DNA from: Bacteroidales bacterium
GTDB taxonomy: Bacteria; Bacteroidota; Bacteroidia; Bacteroidales; UBA932
DNA: 64,000 bases
NCBI GenBank assembly: GCA_017534745.1
Contig: JAFXVX010000020.1
Span: 26,259 to 90,258, forward strand
Direction: 5' to 3'
Shown: in pieces, positions 55,504 to 63,912 of the stretch
How positions within the stretch are numbered: the stretch's first letter is position 1
How the letters are laid out: each line of letters opens with the position of its first letter
The notes under the pieces: model-generated
What the model was told of the DNA's origin: nothing
What the model saw: the letters and a program-made list of their open reading frames with translations, nothing else
Databases searched by the model: none
Position numbers and translations under genes: made by a program

Positions 55504-56687
55504 CGGTTGTAGGCCTCCAGGGCCTTGCGTAGGACGACAAGGGCCTTGCCGAGGTCGTCCCTGTTGAGCACGTAGGCGATGCGCACCTGGTCACGCCCCT
55601 CGTCGGGATCGGTGTAGAAACCGGAGCCCGGAGCCATCATCACTGTCTGTCCCTCGTAGGAGAAATCGGTGAGGCACCACTTGCAGAACTTGCCAGCGTC
55701 ATCGACAGGAAGGCGCGCCATCGTGTAGAAGGCGCCCATGGGAGTCGGCGAGAACACGCCGGGAATCTTGTTGAGCCCCTCGATGAGGAAGTCCCTTCGG
55801 GCCTTATATTCATCGTGAACCATCTTCATGTACTCCTGAGGGGTCTCCAGGGAGGCCTCGGCCACGATCTGGCCGATGAGCGGCGGGCTGAGCCGGGCCT
55901 GGCAGAATTTCATCACGGAGTCGCGGACTGCCTTATTGCGGGTGATGAGCGCCCCGATACGGATGCCGCATTCGGAGTAACGCTTTGAAACAGAATCTAT
56001 AAGAATCAGATTTTCATCTATCCCGTCGAGATGGAAGGCGGAGATATAAGGCTTCCCGGTGTAGAGGAATTCCCTGTAAACCTCGTCGGAGAGGAGGTAG
56101 AGGTTGTATTTTTTCACGAGGTCCCGGATGCGGCGCATCTCGTCACGCGTGTAAAGATAACCTGTCGGATTGTTGGGGTTGCAGATTAGGATGGCCTTGG
56201 TCTTAGGGGTAATCTGCTCTTCGAATTTCTCGACCGGCGGGAGACGGAATCCGTTTTCGATGGAAGTCTTCACCGGTTTGACTACAGCGCCGCAACTGAT
56301 GGCGAAGGCCATATAGTTGGCGTAGGAGGGATCTGAGACTATGATTTCATCGCCAGGGTCCAGGCAGGCCATGTAGGCGAACATTATGGCCTCCGAGCCG
56401 CCGGTTGTGATGATAATCTCATCCGGGCTGAGGTCTATACCGTAGCCTGCATAATATGAGACCATCTTGGCACGAAGGCTCAGGATGCCCTGGGAAGGGC
56501 TGTATTCGAGGATGCTGCGGTCAATGCCCCTAAGCGCCTCAAGGGCGACCTCCGGAGTCCTGATGTCCGGCTGGCCGATGTTGAGGTGATAGACGTGGAC
56601 GCCGTTCCTTTTGGCGGCATCCGCGTACGGAGCGAGCTTCCGGATCGGGGAGCTCGGCATTGTGCTGCTTCTGGATGAAACTATCAT
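55500..56687 (-). CDS. PLP-dependent aminotransferase, class I (aspartate aminotransferase-like)
   Basis: 395 residues from the ATG at 56687. HLNIGQPDIRTPE, TTGGSEAIMFAYMA, NPNNPTGYLY (Asn contacting PLP), LLSDEVYREF (Asp) and DSVSKRYSECGIRIG with the Schiff-base Lys near residue 237 are in fold-type I order. It may transfer amino groups of Asp, Ala or aromatic acids; the sequence alone does not tell. It lies 5 bases after the SEC-C gene and is last in a LysR-like/SEC-C/aminotransferase operon. Confidence 0.85.
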   Translation of the reverse strand: MIVSSRSSTMPSSPIRKLAPYADAAKRNGVHVYHLNIGQPDIRTPEVALEALRGIDRSILEYSPSQGILSLRAKMVSYYAGYGIDLSPDEIIITTGGSEAIMFAYMACLDPGDEIIVSDPSYANYMAFAISCGAVVKPVKTSIENGFRLPPVEKFEEQITPKTKAILICNPNNPTGYLYTRDEMRRIRDLVKKYNLYLLSDEVYREFLYTGKPYISAFHLDGIDENLILIDSVSKRYSECGIRIGALITRNKAVRDSVMKFCQARLSPPLIGQIVAEASLETPQEYMKMVHDEYKARRDFLIEGLNKIPGVFSPTPMGAFYTMARLPVDDAGKFCKWCLTDFSYEGQTVMMAPGSGFYTDPDEGRDQVRIAYVLNRDDLGKALVVLRKALEAYNR

Positions 56688-56692
56688 AGTTG

Positions 56693-57928
56693 TCAGTTGG
56701 TTATCTTTCCGTGGCAATAGCGGTATTTGAGGCCGCTGCCACAGGGGCAAGGGTCATCGGGAGCGACGTGGGGGACGGCCATACCGAACGGGAAGCCGTT
56801 CGGCATAAAGGCGGAGAGGGCTTCGAGGGCCTTGTCCTTCTCGACAAGGTCCGTGTAGCCTTCGCTCTTTGTCGGAGCGGGCATTTTCCACCTTTTGTAG
56901 GAATCCTCACCGTCTTCCTCCGGATCTACGGCATACTCTACCTTCAGGTTTCCGGCTTCCTTCGGCGACAGACCGCCGAGGAACCAGTTGGGAAGTATGT
57001 TGACATAGCCGGAAAGGGCTGCGAGGGCATGTTCGGCGAGGGCGGTCTCCCTGTCCGGATCGACCATGGAGAGGATGATGTCGGAGAGGGATTCCCTCCT
57101 GTCGGGATACTGGGCGCCGTACCATATATCGTGATGAAGGACAGGGACTTCCGAAGGATAATAGCCCACGGCGATGAGCGCTTTCGATAGGGCGTCGCCC
57201 TCCGGGGTATCGACTCGGAACGAGAACCAGGGGGCCGCGCTTCCGGCCTCGAGGATTTCCTCTGCCGTGAATTTGCGGAACTCCCTCGGCTCGGGCAGGA
57301 AACCGAGAAGCAGCTCGACGTCTCCGACAAGCGGCGAGACCACCAGGTCCTCGCCCTTTTCGGAGGTGTAGCGGCAAAGCTGCATCACGGAACTCGATTT
57401 CATAAGGTCTATGAAGCGGTCGGTCCCGCCGGCGAATATCTCTTCGAAAAAATCGATCATAAGATCGACGAATGTCTCGAACGGGATGACGCCGTAGAGG
57501 TTCGTCACGCCGAGAATGCCGCGCTCGAACTCGAAGCGGCCGGAGGTCTCGCCTTCCCTGATGGCCCGGTCGATCCATGGGAGGATGCAGTCATAGACGT
57601 CCTCGCTTAGGGATATCCGGCGGACGTCCTGGTCGGACTCGTCAACTTCGACTAGCCCGCAGTACTCAACCGCCGTAAAATAGTCGGGATAATCCTCCTC
57701 GATGGCCGCACCTGGGCCGGCCTCACAGAGTTCCTTGAGAAGGCGGATATCCCTCTCCGGGATTCTTGAAAGCCATTTTTTAGGGTTACGGGATATATAC
57801 AGAGAAAGGGCGGAAACCATTTCGGCCTTGTGCATCCTTTCCGGGATGCTCTTGCCGAAGATGTCTCCGAGATCCGCTATCTCTCCTTTTCCGAGCGTCT
57901 CAAGGTATTGCCGAATCCTGTCCCTCAT
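56693..57928 (-). CDS. SEC-C metal-binding-domain protein of unknown function
   Basis: 411 residues. The last 20 carry [16 protein letters not shown], the same zinc motif as the SecA tail. The preceding 390 residues are helical and acidic with no motif I recognise. Similar SEC-C-tailed proteins are widespread and mostly uncharacterised; the motif may bind ribosome or SecB. Its ATG overlaps the stop of the LysR-like gene, so translation is coupled. Confidence 0.7.
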   Translation of the reverse strand: MRDRIRQYLETLGKGEIADLGDIFGKSIPERMHKAEMVSALSLYISRNPKKWLSRIPERDIRLLKELCEAGPGAAIEEDYPDYFTAVEYCGLVEVDESDQDVRRISLSEDVYDCILPWIDRAIREGETSGRFEFERGILGVTNLYGVIPFETFVDLMIDFFEEIFAGGTDRFIDLMKSSSVMQLCRYTSEKGEDLVVSPLVGDVELLLGFLPEPREFRKFTAEEILEAGSAAPWFSFRVDTPEGDALSKALIAVGYYPSEVPVLHHDIWYGAQYPDRRESLSDIILSMVDPDRETALAEHALAALSGYVNILPNWFLGGLSPKEAGNLKVEYAVDPEEDGEDSYKRWKMPAPTKSEGYTDLVEKDKALEALSAFMPNGFPFGMAVPHVAPDDPCPCGSGLKYRYCHGKITN

Positions 57929-58491
57929 AGCTTCCCTCCGAGTATTCCCAATATAATATTATAGAGAGGAATTTTCGCAAATGATTCGGATACCCTTGCG
58001 AACACCGGAACGGTGTCGGACGAAGTGTTTCCGCCGGCGGCGGTAAAACTGACGGACAGCCTGCCGACAGGGATGTCGCCGGCAGCAGGCCTTGTTACAA
58101 GCGAAACGTCGGCGAGCTCCCCTTCCGGGACGATGTCGATACTGATCTTGCCGCTGTAGCGCTCCTTTATAGGTGAGAGGAATGCCGACTCCAGGTGTGC
58201 CGGAGCGGCAATCGTGACCCTACGCTCCACTCCGGGAGCGAAAAGGGCATCGACCTCTGCCGACAGGGCTCCTACCCTCTCGGCATAGGAGAGAAACAGC
58301 GCCCCGTCCGGGGTCAGCTCAATTCCGCTCTTGTCCCTTTTGAGGAGTCTCGCTCCGAGCGAATTTTCCAGCTCGGAAAGCGCCTGGCTCACCGCGGGCT
58401 GGCTCACGCCAAGCTCCCGCGCCGCCGCGCTCACCCCGCCGCAGTGCACAATCGTCCGAAAAACCAGTATTTTGTTATCCTCTAAAGACAT
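57925..58491 (-). CDS. Short LysR-type regulator
   Basis: 188 residues. The winged helix-turn-helix is clear (VFRTIVHCGGVSAAARELG, then SQPAVSQALSELE, with LTPDGALFLSYA). Typical LysR proteins are about 300 residues. Here only about 95 residues follow the linker, including a partial effector half-domain (VTIAAPAHLE). The frame is intact and coupled to the next gene, so it may be a natural short form rather than a decayed gene. Confidence 0.75.
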   Translation of the reverse strand: MSLEDNKILVFRTIVHCGGVSAAARELGVSQPAVSQALSELENSLGARLLKRDKSGIELTPDGALFLSYAERVGALSAEVDALFAPGVERRVTIAAPAHLESAFLSPIKERYSGKISIDIVPEGELADVSLVTRPAAGDIPVGRLSVSFTAAGGNTSSDTVPVFARVSESFAKIPLYNIILGILGGKL

Positions 58492-58514
58492 TTAATTTCC
58501 AACCCATCGAAGTG

Positions 58515-58522
58515 CAAATATA
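58515..58522 (-). promoter_or_regulatory. Promoter -7 box (TATATTTG on the minus strand) for the LysR-like operon
   Basis: The plus strand reads CAAATATA, 23 bases before the ATG at 58491. Confidence 0.5.
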
Positions 58523-58534
58523 TGAAATTATTTG

Positions 58535-58542
58535 TATCTTTA
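58535..58542 (+). promoter_or_regulatory. Promoter -7 box (TATCTTTA) for the M16 protease gene
   Basis: TATCTTTA, one base from the consensus, lies 33 bases before the ATG at 58576 and is divergent to the LysR box. Confidence 0.45.
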
Positions 58543-58575
58543 CCTGCTAAACCTAATCTAGTAAATTTTATGGTT

Positions 58576-61425
58576 ATGAAAAAGTTTATGATTATTGTCG
58601 CTGCTATTTTGATGGCAGCACAGGGGCTGTGGGCCCAGAGTCAGGAAGAAATGATGGCGCAGATGATGCGTCCGCTTCCCAATGACCCTGCCGTAAGGAC
58701 GGGCAAACTCGACAACGGCCTCACCTACTACATCCGTCACAACGCCCTCCCGGCGCAGCGCGCGGAATTCTACCTCGCGACCGACGTGGGCGCCATCCAG
58801 GAGGAGTATCCCTCCCAGGACGGCCTCGCCCACTTCCTCGAGCACATGTGCTTCAACGGCACCAAGAACTTCCCGGACAAAGGCATCCTCGACTACCTCC
58901 GCTCCATCGGTGCGGAATTTGGCCGTAACATCAACGCCTCGACCGGCTGGGAAGAGACGCAGTACATGCTCAACAATATTCCCGTCGCCCGCGAAAGCGT
59001 GGTTGACAGCTGCCTTCTCATCCTCCACGACTACTCCCATTTCGTGACCTGCGACCCCGTCGAAATCGACAAGGAGCGCGGAGTCATCATCGAGGAGCGC
59101 CGTCAGAGGAGGAACGCCTCCTGGCGTTTCCACGAGAAGAAACTCCCCTACTACTACGGCGACACCAAGTGGGCTTCCTGCACCCTCATCGGCCTGCAGG
59201 AGCACCTTGAGACCTTCAAGCCCGAAAGCCTCGTCGAGTTCTACCAGACCTGGTATCACCCCGGCAATCAGGCGGTTATAGTAGTCGGAGACATCGACGT
59301 CGATCGCACCGAGAAGAAGCTCGCAGAGATCTTCTCCGACATCCCCGCCAAGGAGAATCCGAAGGCCAAGGAGCCTATTATGATTCCCGGCCACGAGGAG
59401 CCGCTCGTCGGCATTTTCACCGACCCTGAGGCTTCTGTCTCCTCCATCGAGATGATCTGGGAGAAAGACGCCATGCCCGAGCAGTACAATGCGACCATCA
59501 TCGGGAAGTCCAAGGGCCTGATGGAGGATGTCATCGCCGGTGTGATGTCCGAAAGGTTCAATGACATCACCTCCAAATCCGACTCTCCCTTCATCAGCGC
59601 CGACCTCGGCACCGGCAACCTCTGCGAGACAATGGAGGCCACTATGAGCGACGTCACACTTCGCGACGACAATATCCTCGGCGGCTTCAAGGCATTCTAC
59701 ACCGAGCTTGAGAAGATGAAGCGTTTCGGCTTCTCCGACGACGAAGTGGAAAGGGCCAAGACCGACATCCTCACCAACTATGAGAACAGGGTCAAGAAAG
59801 CGGAGACCCGCAAGAACCCCGAGCTCGTGCGTCCTATTATCCGCAGTTTCTTCGACAAGTATCCTTATATGGATCCCCAGACGGACTACACCCTCGTAAG
59901 CCAGATTCTCGGCCAGATCAATTCCGCCGCCCTTTCTCAGGTAGCCGCCCAGATGATCACTGAGAACAATCTTGTCGTCATCTACACCGGCCCCGAGAAG
60001 GAAGGCATAGCGACTCCGACCAAGGAGCAGCTCCTTGCCGCGATCGCCGAGGTGAAGGCTTCCGACATCAAGCCCAACGAGGCCACCTCCATCGCTAAAG
60101 AATTCCTCAATCCTTCGAAGCTCAAGGGCGCGAAGGTCAAAAAGAGCGCCGCGAGCGTCTGCTCTTCCACCGAGTGGACCCTTAAGAACGGCGTCAAGGT
60201 GACCCTCCTCCCGACCGAATACACCAAGGACCAGATTCTGTTCAAACTTTACCGCGACGGCGGACTCAGCCGCGTGGAGACCGCCGACCTCGAGTCCTTC
60301 GACAGGAGCGTATTCTCGCTCTACCTGTCGAACACCGGCGTTGCCGGCTTCTCCGGCACGGAGGTTTCCAAGATGCTCTCCGGCAAGACTGTGTATGTCC
60401 GGCCGTTTGTTTCCGAGCTTGAAAACGGCGTAAGCGGTTCGACCCGCGGCGCCGACCTGGAAATCGCCCTCCAGCTGGCGTATCTCTACTACACTGCGCC
60501 TCGCTTCGACGAAGATGAGTTCGCCACCGGCATCAACCAGATGAAGGCCATCCTCCCCAACTTTATGAGCCAGCCCAACTACAAGTTCCAGAAGGAAGCC
60601 ATGAAGACGCTGTATTCGGACAACCCGCGCCGTAAGATAACCGACGAAGAGACTGTCGAGAAAGCCTCCGCCGAGACCCTCGGCAGAGTCTACAAGCAGC
60701 TGTTCTCCGATGCAGCCGGCCTCAGGATGACCGTTGTCGGCGACTTCGACATCAACGCGATCAAGCCTCTCATCGAGAAGTACATCGGATCCATACCGAA
60801 GGGCAAGGCTGCCCCGAAGTGGATTGACCGCAAGGAATATCTCGCAGAGGGAGCCATTGAGAATGTCTTCGACGCCAAGATGCAGACTCCCAAGAGCACC
60901 GTGCTCAACATCTACTCAGCTCCGGTCTCCTACAACGCCGCCACAATGGCCGCCCTCGACGCCGCGGAATACATACTTGACATCCGCTACGTCAATTCCC
61001 TCCGTGAGGATGAAGGTGGCACCTATGGCGCCCACACTTCTGCCAATGTTGAGAAATATCCCAAGGAGATCGCTTCGATTGAGACCTCCTTCGACTGCCG
61101 TCCTTCGGCATGCGATAAGCTCCGCGGCCTTGCGAAGCAGGGCATCAAGGCGCTCGCCGAGGAAGGGCCGACCGCTGAAGAGACTGCTGCCGCTATCCTC
61201 AATCTCCAGAAGAAGATTCCTGAGAACAGGCTTTCCAACCCCTACTGGAGAAACAACATCGAGGACTTCTACGAATACGGCTTCGACTACGACAAGGAGT
61301 ACGAAGCTGCCGTCGCCGCCCTTGACGCCGCCAAGATCCAGGCTGCCGTCAAGTCCATCCTGGACGCCGGCAACCTCATCGAGATCGTCATGACCCCCTC
61401 CGCCGACTCCGTTGAAAAAGAGTAG
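58576..61425 (+). CDS. M16 (pitrilysin-like) zinc protease, exported
   Basis: 949 residues from the ATG at 58576, with signal peptide MKKFMIIVAAILMAAQGLWA. The inverted zinc motif HFLEH lies near residue 86, with the distal Glu in ERGVIIEERR near 170. Four M16 domains are expected in one chain, and the second half (about 540-945) lacks the zinc motif, as usual. It degrades peptides in the periplasm. A strong terminator follows at 61442-61480. Confidence 0.9.
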   Translation: MKKFMIIVAAILMAAQGLWAQSQEEMMAQMMRPLPNDPAVRTGKLDNGLTYYIRHNALPAQRAEFYLATDVGAIQEEYPSQDGLAHFLEHMCFNGTKNFPDKGILDYLRSIGAEFGRNINASTGWEETQYMLNNIPVARESVVDSCLLILHDYSHFVTCDPVEIDKERGVIIEERRQRRNASWRFHEKKLPYYYGDTKWASCTLIGLQEHLETFKPESLVEFYQTWYHPGNQAVIVVGDIDVDRTEKKLAEIFSDIPAKENPKAKEPIMIPGHEEPLVGIFTDPEASVSSIEMIWEKDAMPEQYNATIIGKSKGLMEDVIAGVMSERFNDITSKSDSPFISADLGTGNLCETMEATMSDVTLRDDNILGGFKAFYTELEKMKRFGFSDDEVERAKTDILTNYENRVKKAETRKNPELVRPIIRSFFDKYPYMDPQTDYTLVSQILGQINSAALSQVAAQMITENNLVVIYTGPEKEGIATPTKEQLLAAIAEVKASDIKPNEATSIAKEFLNPSKLKGAKVKKSAASVCSSTEWTLKNGVKVTLLPTEYTKDQILFKLYRDGGLSRVETADLESFDRSVFSLYLSNTGVAGFSGTEVSKMLSGKTVYVRPFVSELENGVSGSTRGADLEIALQLAYLYYTAPRFDEDEFATGINQMKAILPNFMSQPNYKFQKEAMKTLYSDNPRRKITDEETVEKASAETLGRVYKQLFSDAAGLRMTVVGDFDINAIKPLIEKYIGSIPKGKAAPKWIDRKEYLAEGAIENVFDAKMQTPKSTVLNIYSAPVSYNAATMAALDAAEYILDIRYVNSLREDEGGTYGAHTSANVEKYPKEIASIETSFDCRPSACDKLRGLAKQGIKALAEEGPTAEETAAAILNLQKKIPENRLSNPYWRNNIEDFYEYGFDYDKEYEAAVAALDAAKIQAAVKSILDAGNLIEIVMTPSADSVEKE

Positions 61426-61441
61426 GTTGGAGACGGCCGAG

Positions 61442-61480
61442 CACTAAAAAAAGACAGCCAAAGACTGTCTTTTTTTAGTG
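61442..61480. terminator. Bidirectional terminator between the M16 gene and tRNA-Lys
   Basis: A 16-bp perfect stem: CACTAAAAAAAGACAG (61442-61457) pairs with CTGTCTTTTTTTAGTG (61465-61480). The right end touches the tRNA-Lys 3' end at 61479, so the same hairpin can end the tRNA transcript. Confidence 0.85.
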
Positions 61481-61551
61481 CTCCCTTAGGGGCTCGAACC
61501 CTAGACACCCTGATTAAGAGTCAGGTGCTCTACCAACTGAGCTAAGGAAGC
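61479..61551 (-). tRNA. tRNA-Lys (anticodon CUU)
   Basis: A 73-nt cloverleaf: acceptor GCTTCCT/AGGGAGC with one G-U pair, anticodon loop CTCTTAA, T-arm TAGGG TTCGAGC CCCTA. CCA is not encoded. It lies 12 bases downstream of the second tRNA-Lys, in the same transcript. Confidence 0.93.
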
Positions 61552-61563
61552 GTATTTTCCTTG

Positions 61564-61636
61564 TGACCCGTTCGGGGCTCGAACCCGAGACCCCCACATT
61601 AAAAGTGTGATGCTCTACCAACTGAGCTAACGAGTC
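61564..61636 (-). tRNA. tRNA-Lys (anticodon UUU)
   Basis: A 73-nt cloverleaf: acceptor GACTCGT/ACGGGTC, anticodon loop CTTTTAA, T-arm TCGGG TTCGAGC CCCGA. It is a target of MnmA, whose gene is in this window. First of the tRNA-Lys pair. Confidence 0.93.
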
Positions 61637-61652
61637 CTCCATTTGGGGACTG

Positions 61653-61660
61653 CAAAGGTA
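61653..61660 (-). promoter_or_regulatory. Promoter -7 box (TACCTTTG on the minus strand) for the tRNA-Lys pair
   Basis: The plus strand reads CAAAGGTA, 16 bases upstream of the first tRNA. Confidence 0.5.
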
Positions 61661-61700
61661 GTGAATATTTTTAAATAATCAAGTTTTTGCAAAAACTTTT

Positions 61701-61737
61701 TGCAAAAAAATAACGGCCCGAAATTGCTTCGGGCCGC
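61701..61737 (-). terminator. Terminator of the ferredoxin gene
   Basis: Stem CGGCCCGAA (61714-61722) with TTCGGGCCG (61728-61736). Read on the minus strand it is followed by TTATTTTTTT. It separates the ferredoxin from the tRNA promoter. Confidence 0.85.
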
Positions 61738-61761
61738 ATTTTTTTTCGAGACGTGCCTTTA

Positions 61762-61935
61762 TTACTCGGCAGGAGCGATAGCGCCCATGGGGCAGGCGTC
61801 GGCGCAGGTACCGCAATCAATGCAGATGGCGGGATCGATGCTGTAGACGTCGCCTTCGGAGATAGCTCCGGAAGGGCACTCACCGGCGCAGGTGCCGCAG
61901 GCGATGCAAGTCTCGGGGGAAATTTTGTAAGCCAT
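61762..61935 (-). CDS. 2[4Fe-4S] ferredoxin
   Basis: 57 residues from the ATG at 61935. Two CxxCxxCxxxCP motifs (CIACGTCAGECP and CIDCGTCADACP) are the clostridial-type double cluster. It is a small low-potential electron carrier for anaerobic enzymes. The longer frame from 62082 enters the divergent promoter and is not used. Monocistronic with its own terminator. Confidence 0.95.
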   Translation of the reverse strand: MAYKISPETCIACGTCAGECPSGAISEGDVYSIDPAICIDCGTCADACPMGAIAPAE

Positions 61936-62013
61936 AATCTGAATAGTAATTGTGTTGATGTTTGCAAACGGTGCGAATTTACAAAATATCTTTAAATTTT
62001 CCTTCCATTTTAT

Positions 62014-62021
62014 TAGTTTTG
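62014..62021 (+). promoter_or_regulatory. Promoter -7 box (TAGTTTTG) for the DUF1573 gene
   Basis: TAGTTTTG ends 4 bases before the GTG start at 62026, predicting a leaderless mRNA. Confidence 0.5.
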
Positions 62022-62025
62022 CACT

Positions 62026-63249
62026 GTGAGAGTCAATTTTTTCATACTCTGTGCAGCACTCGCCCTTGCCGGAGGATGCCATCTGAGGGCCGCCAAGCCC
62101 GTCGAGGTCCCCCCCGAGGAAGATCCGTTGGAGTATTCAGGCGGAGTGGAAGAGGTGGAGGACAGCGCGTCTGCAGCTGCCCTGGAGATGATGGCAGGAG
62201 ACCCGGCAGTTTCTGAGAAGGTGACTGTTCCCGTCGCTTCTTCGAAGAAGGGCGTCGCGGTCGGCGGCATAGCCGAGTTCGACAGGACGGTCCACGATTT
62301 CGGCGACATTCTCGTGACCGCAGGTCCCCAGAGCTGCACTTTCAAAGTCAAGAATATCTCCGACAAGCCGTTCAGCATCTACGAAGTGGTGTCATCATGT
62401 GGCTGTACGGAAGCGACATGGACAAAGACTCCGGTCGAGCCGGGCAAGAGTGGGAGCATCAAAGCGACTTTCCAGAACGAGGACGGTCCCCTGCCCTTCG
62501 ACAAGACCCTGACCGTCTATATCTCCACTCTGCCCAAGCCGGTGGTCCTCCGGCTACGCGGCAATGTCAGCGAGACGAAGAAATCCCTCTCCGAACTCTA
62601 TCCTGTCGCAGTAGGGCCGCTGTCCTTCCGGACCATGCCTCTCAAAGCCGGCAATCTGGAGCAGGGCGAAAGCCGCTCCGACGAGGTCCCCGTCGCCAAC
62701 ACAGGCAGCGCCCCGGTCGAAGTCCGGTTCACCGACGTCTCCCCGCAGCTGTCGATCTCCGTCGAGCCCAACCCCGTCCCCGCCGGCGGGACCGCGACCC
62801 TTACGTTTACCATCCGTTCCGACCGTTCCCTGTGGGGCAAGAATATTTACAACGCCAGCCTTAACGGCAAGAAAATCAGCATTGAAGCTTTCACAAAGGA
62901 GAATTTCGCCTCCTGGAGCGACGCCGAGCGGAAGGCCGGCTCCCAGCCCGTCTTCGAGACCTCCACCGCCGACTTCGGCGCCGTCGATGCCGGCACTCCT
63001 GTCAAAGCCACTTTCTCGTTCGAGAACATGGGCAAAAGCGAGTTCCGCTGCTACAAATCCGACTGTGACACCCCAGCTGCCAGCGTCGGTCCCGTCCCCA
63101 CCCTCGCTCCCGGCGCCAAAGGCACCTTCGACGTCACCCTCGACACATCCTCCCTCCCCCGCGGCGAAGTCACCGTTTACATCATCCTCACCACCAATTC
63201 CCCCCTCCGCCCCCTCGTCAACCTCTTCCTCGTCGGCGTTGTAAAATAA
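62026..63249 (+). CDS. DUF1573-domain lipoprotein
   Basis: 407 residues from a GTG start. Signal peptide with lipobox LAGGC (Cys18), then an acidic linker to about residue 80. A first DUF1573 domain (EFDRTVHDFGDI...SSCGCTEA, about 82-180) is followed by a second Ig-like domain and a further DUF1573-like unit near 312 (ETSTADFGAVDAG). Such Ig-like repeats (related to MSP/ASPM-type domains) are common on Bacteroidota cell surfaces with unknown function. The codon usage near the 3' end is very C-rich. Confidence 0.78.
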   Translation: MRVNFFILCAALALAGGCHLRAAKPVEVPPEEDPLEYSGGVEEVEDSASAAALEMMAGDPAVSEKVTVPVASSKKGVAVGGIAEFDRTVHDFGDILVTAGPQSCTFKVKNISDKPFSIYEVVSSCGCTEATWTKTPVEPGKSGSIKATFQNEDGPLPFDKTLTVYISTLPKPVVLRLRGNVSETKKSLSELYPVAVGPLSFRTMPLKAGNLEQGESRSDEVPVANTGSAPVEVRFTDVSPQLSISVEPNPVPAGGTATLTFTIRSDRSLWGKNIYNASLNGKKISIEAFTKENFASWSDAERKAGSQPVFETSTADFGAVDAGTPVKATFSFENMGKSEFRCYKSDCDTPAASVGPVPTLAPGAKGTFDVTLDTSSLPRGEVTVYIILTTNSPLRPLVNLFLVGVVK

Positions 63250-63289
63250 CCCCGTGGGAGAAGGGCAAACACTCCCCACCATTTAACCC

Positions 63290-63397
63290 CGTGGCGGCAA
63301 AGTACCTGACACACAGAGCTTTACGCAAAAGCCTATGCTCCTTCTGGCGCATAGGCTTTTATCCAACTCGCTGTACCACACAACGTTAACCGCCACG
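63290..63397. repeat. Concentric palindromic element, copy 3 (108 bp)
   Basis: Outer arms CGTGGCGG (63290-63297) and CCGCCACG (63390-63397), with central AAAAGCCTATGC/GCATAGGCTTTT hairpin. The TTTACGCAAAAGCC segment left of centre is shared with copy 1 nearly base for base. It follows the DUF1573 gene. Confidence 0.85.
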
Positions 63398-63413
63398 ACT
63401 CAACGACATATAA

Positions 63414-63573
63414 TTCGGTGCAAGCATAACAGGCCAGGGGGACTCCGCTATTCGCTACGGCCCCTCCCATTGTCTACGGCGTCCTCGAAACGAGGACTTG
63501 TATCCAACGGGCCCCTCCCCCTTCCCTTGTCCGGGGGTGGACAAGCCCCCTGACCTGTTATGCTCACACCGAA
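63414..63573. repeat. 160-bp unit with 28-bp terminal inverted repeats
   Basis: The left end (63414-63441) and right end (63546-63573) are complementary at 25 of 28 positions, sharing TTCGGTG, AGCATAACAGG and CAGGGGG. The interior holds two further hairpins (GTCCTCG/CGAGGAC and CTTGTCC/GGACAAG). It resembles a MITE in layout, but I see no target-site duplication. Confidence 0.6.
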
Positions 63574-63775
63574 CCACTGAGTTGGCGTGTTTAGAGGAGC
63601 GAAGCGACGAGGGCGGCTGCAGCCGCCGTGCCGGAACGGCAGTGAGACTTGCTTGCAAGTCGAACAGTGAAGGCACCGACCGGAATGAAATGAAGGTCGC
63701 ATTCCCCCTCACAGGGGGATGTCGCTCTGCGACAGGGGGTGTAACAGCTGCCGTTTTTGTTTTTTGCCCGACGGG

Positions 63776-63783
63776 CAAAAATA
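63776..63783 (-). promoter_or_regulatory. Possible -7 box (TATTTTTG on the minus strand) facing the hairpin-rich tract
   Basis: The plus strand reads CAAAAATA. It would transcribe leftward through the hairpin-dense region. There is no gene to support it, so this is only a candidate. Confidence 0.2.
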
Positions 63784-63860
63784 TAGACTAACAAAGGCCT
63801 GTGCGGTGGCGGCAGAAGGGGCCTGGGGAAAGCATTCCCCAGTGAATCAGCGTAGCTGGC

Positions 63861-63911
63861 GTTCTTCGAAAAGACCCCGAACATCACGAAGATGTCCGGG
63901 GTCTCGAAGAA
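63861..63911 (-). terminator. rRNA operon terminator
   Basis: A long hairpin: GTTCTTCGA, AGACCCCG and ACATC on the left pair with GATGT, CGGGGTCT and CGAAGAAC on the right. Read on the minus strand it directly follows the 5S gene and has TCTTTT within its distal arm. Confidence 0.75.
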
Positions 63912-63912
63912 C

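Larger units (their letters stand above)
63250..63860. other. Repeat-rich non-coding region before the rRNA operon
   Basis: About 600 bases without a credible gene. It contains copy 3 of the concentric palindrome (63290-63397), a 160-bp unit with 28-bp inverted ends (63414-63573), and a run of short hairpins (63600-63780) such as GGCGGCTGCAGCCGCC, ACTTGCTTGCAAGT, CCCCCTCACAGGGGG, GTCGCTCTGCGAC and TTTTGCCCGACGGGCAAAA. Reading frames drawn through it on both strands are repeat translations. Confidence 0.65.

Noticed and set aside
63498-63791. Open reading frame of 97 codons in the repeat-rich region
   Set aside because: It is made of palindromic repeats and overlaps frames on the other strand; no ribosome binding or protein-like features.
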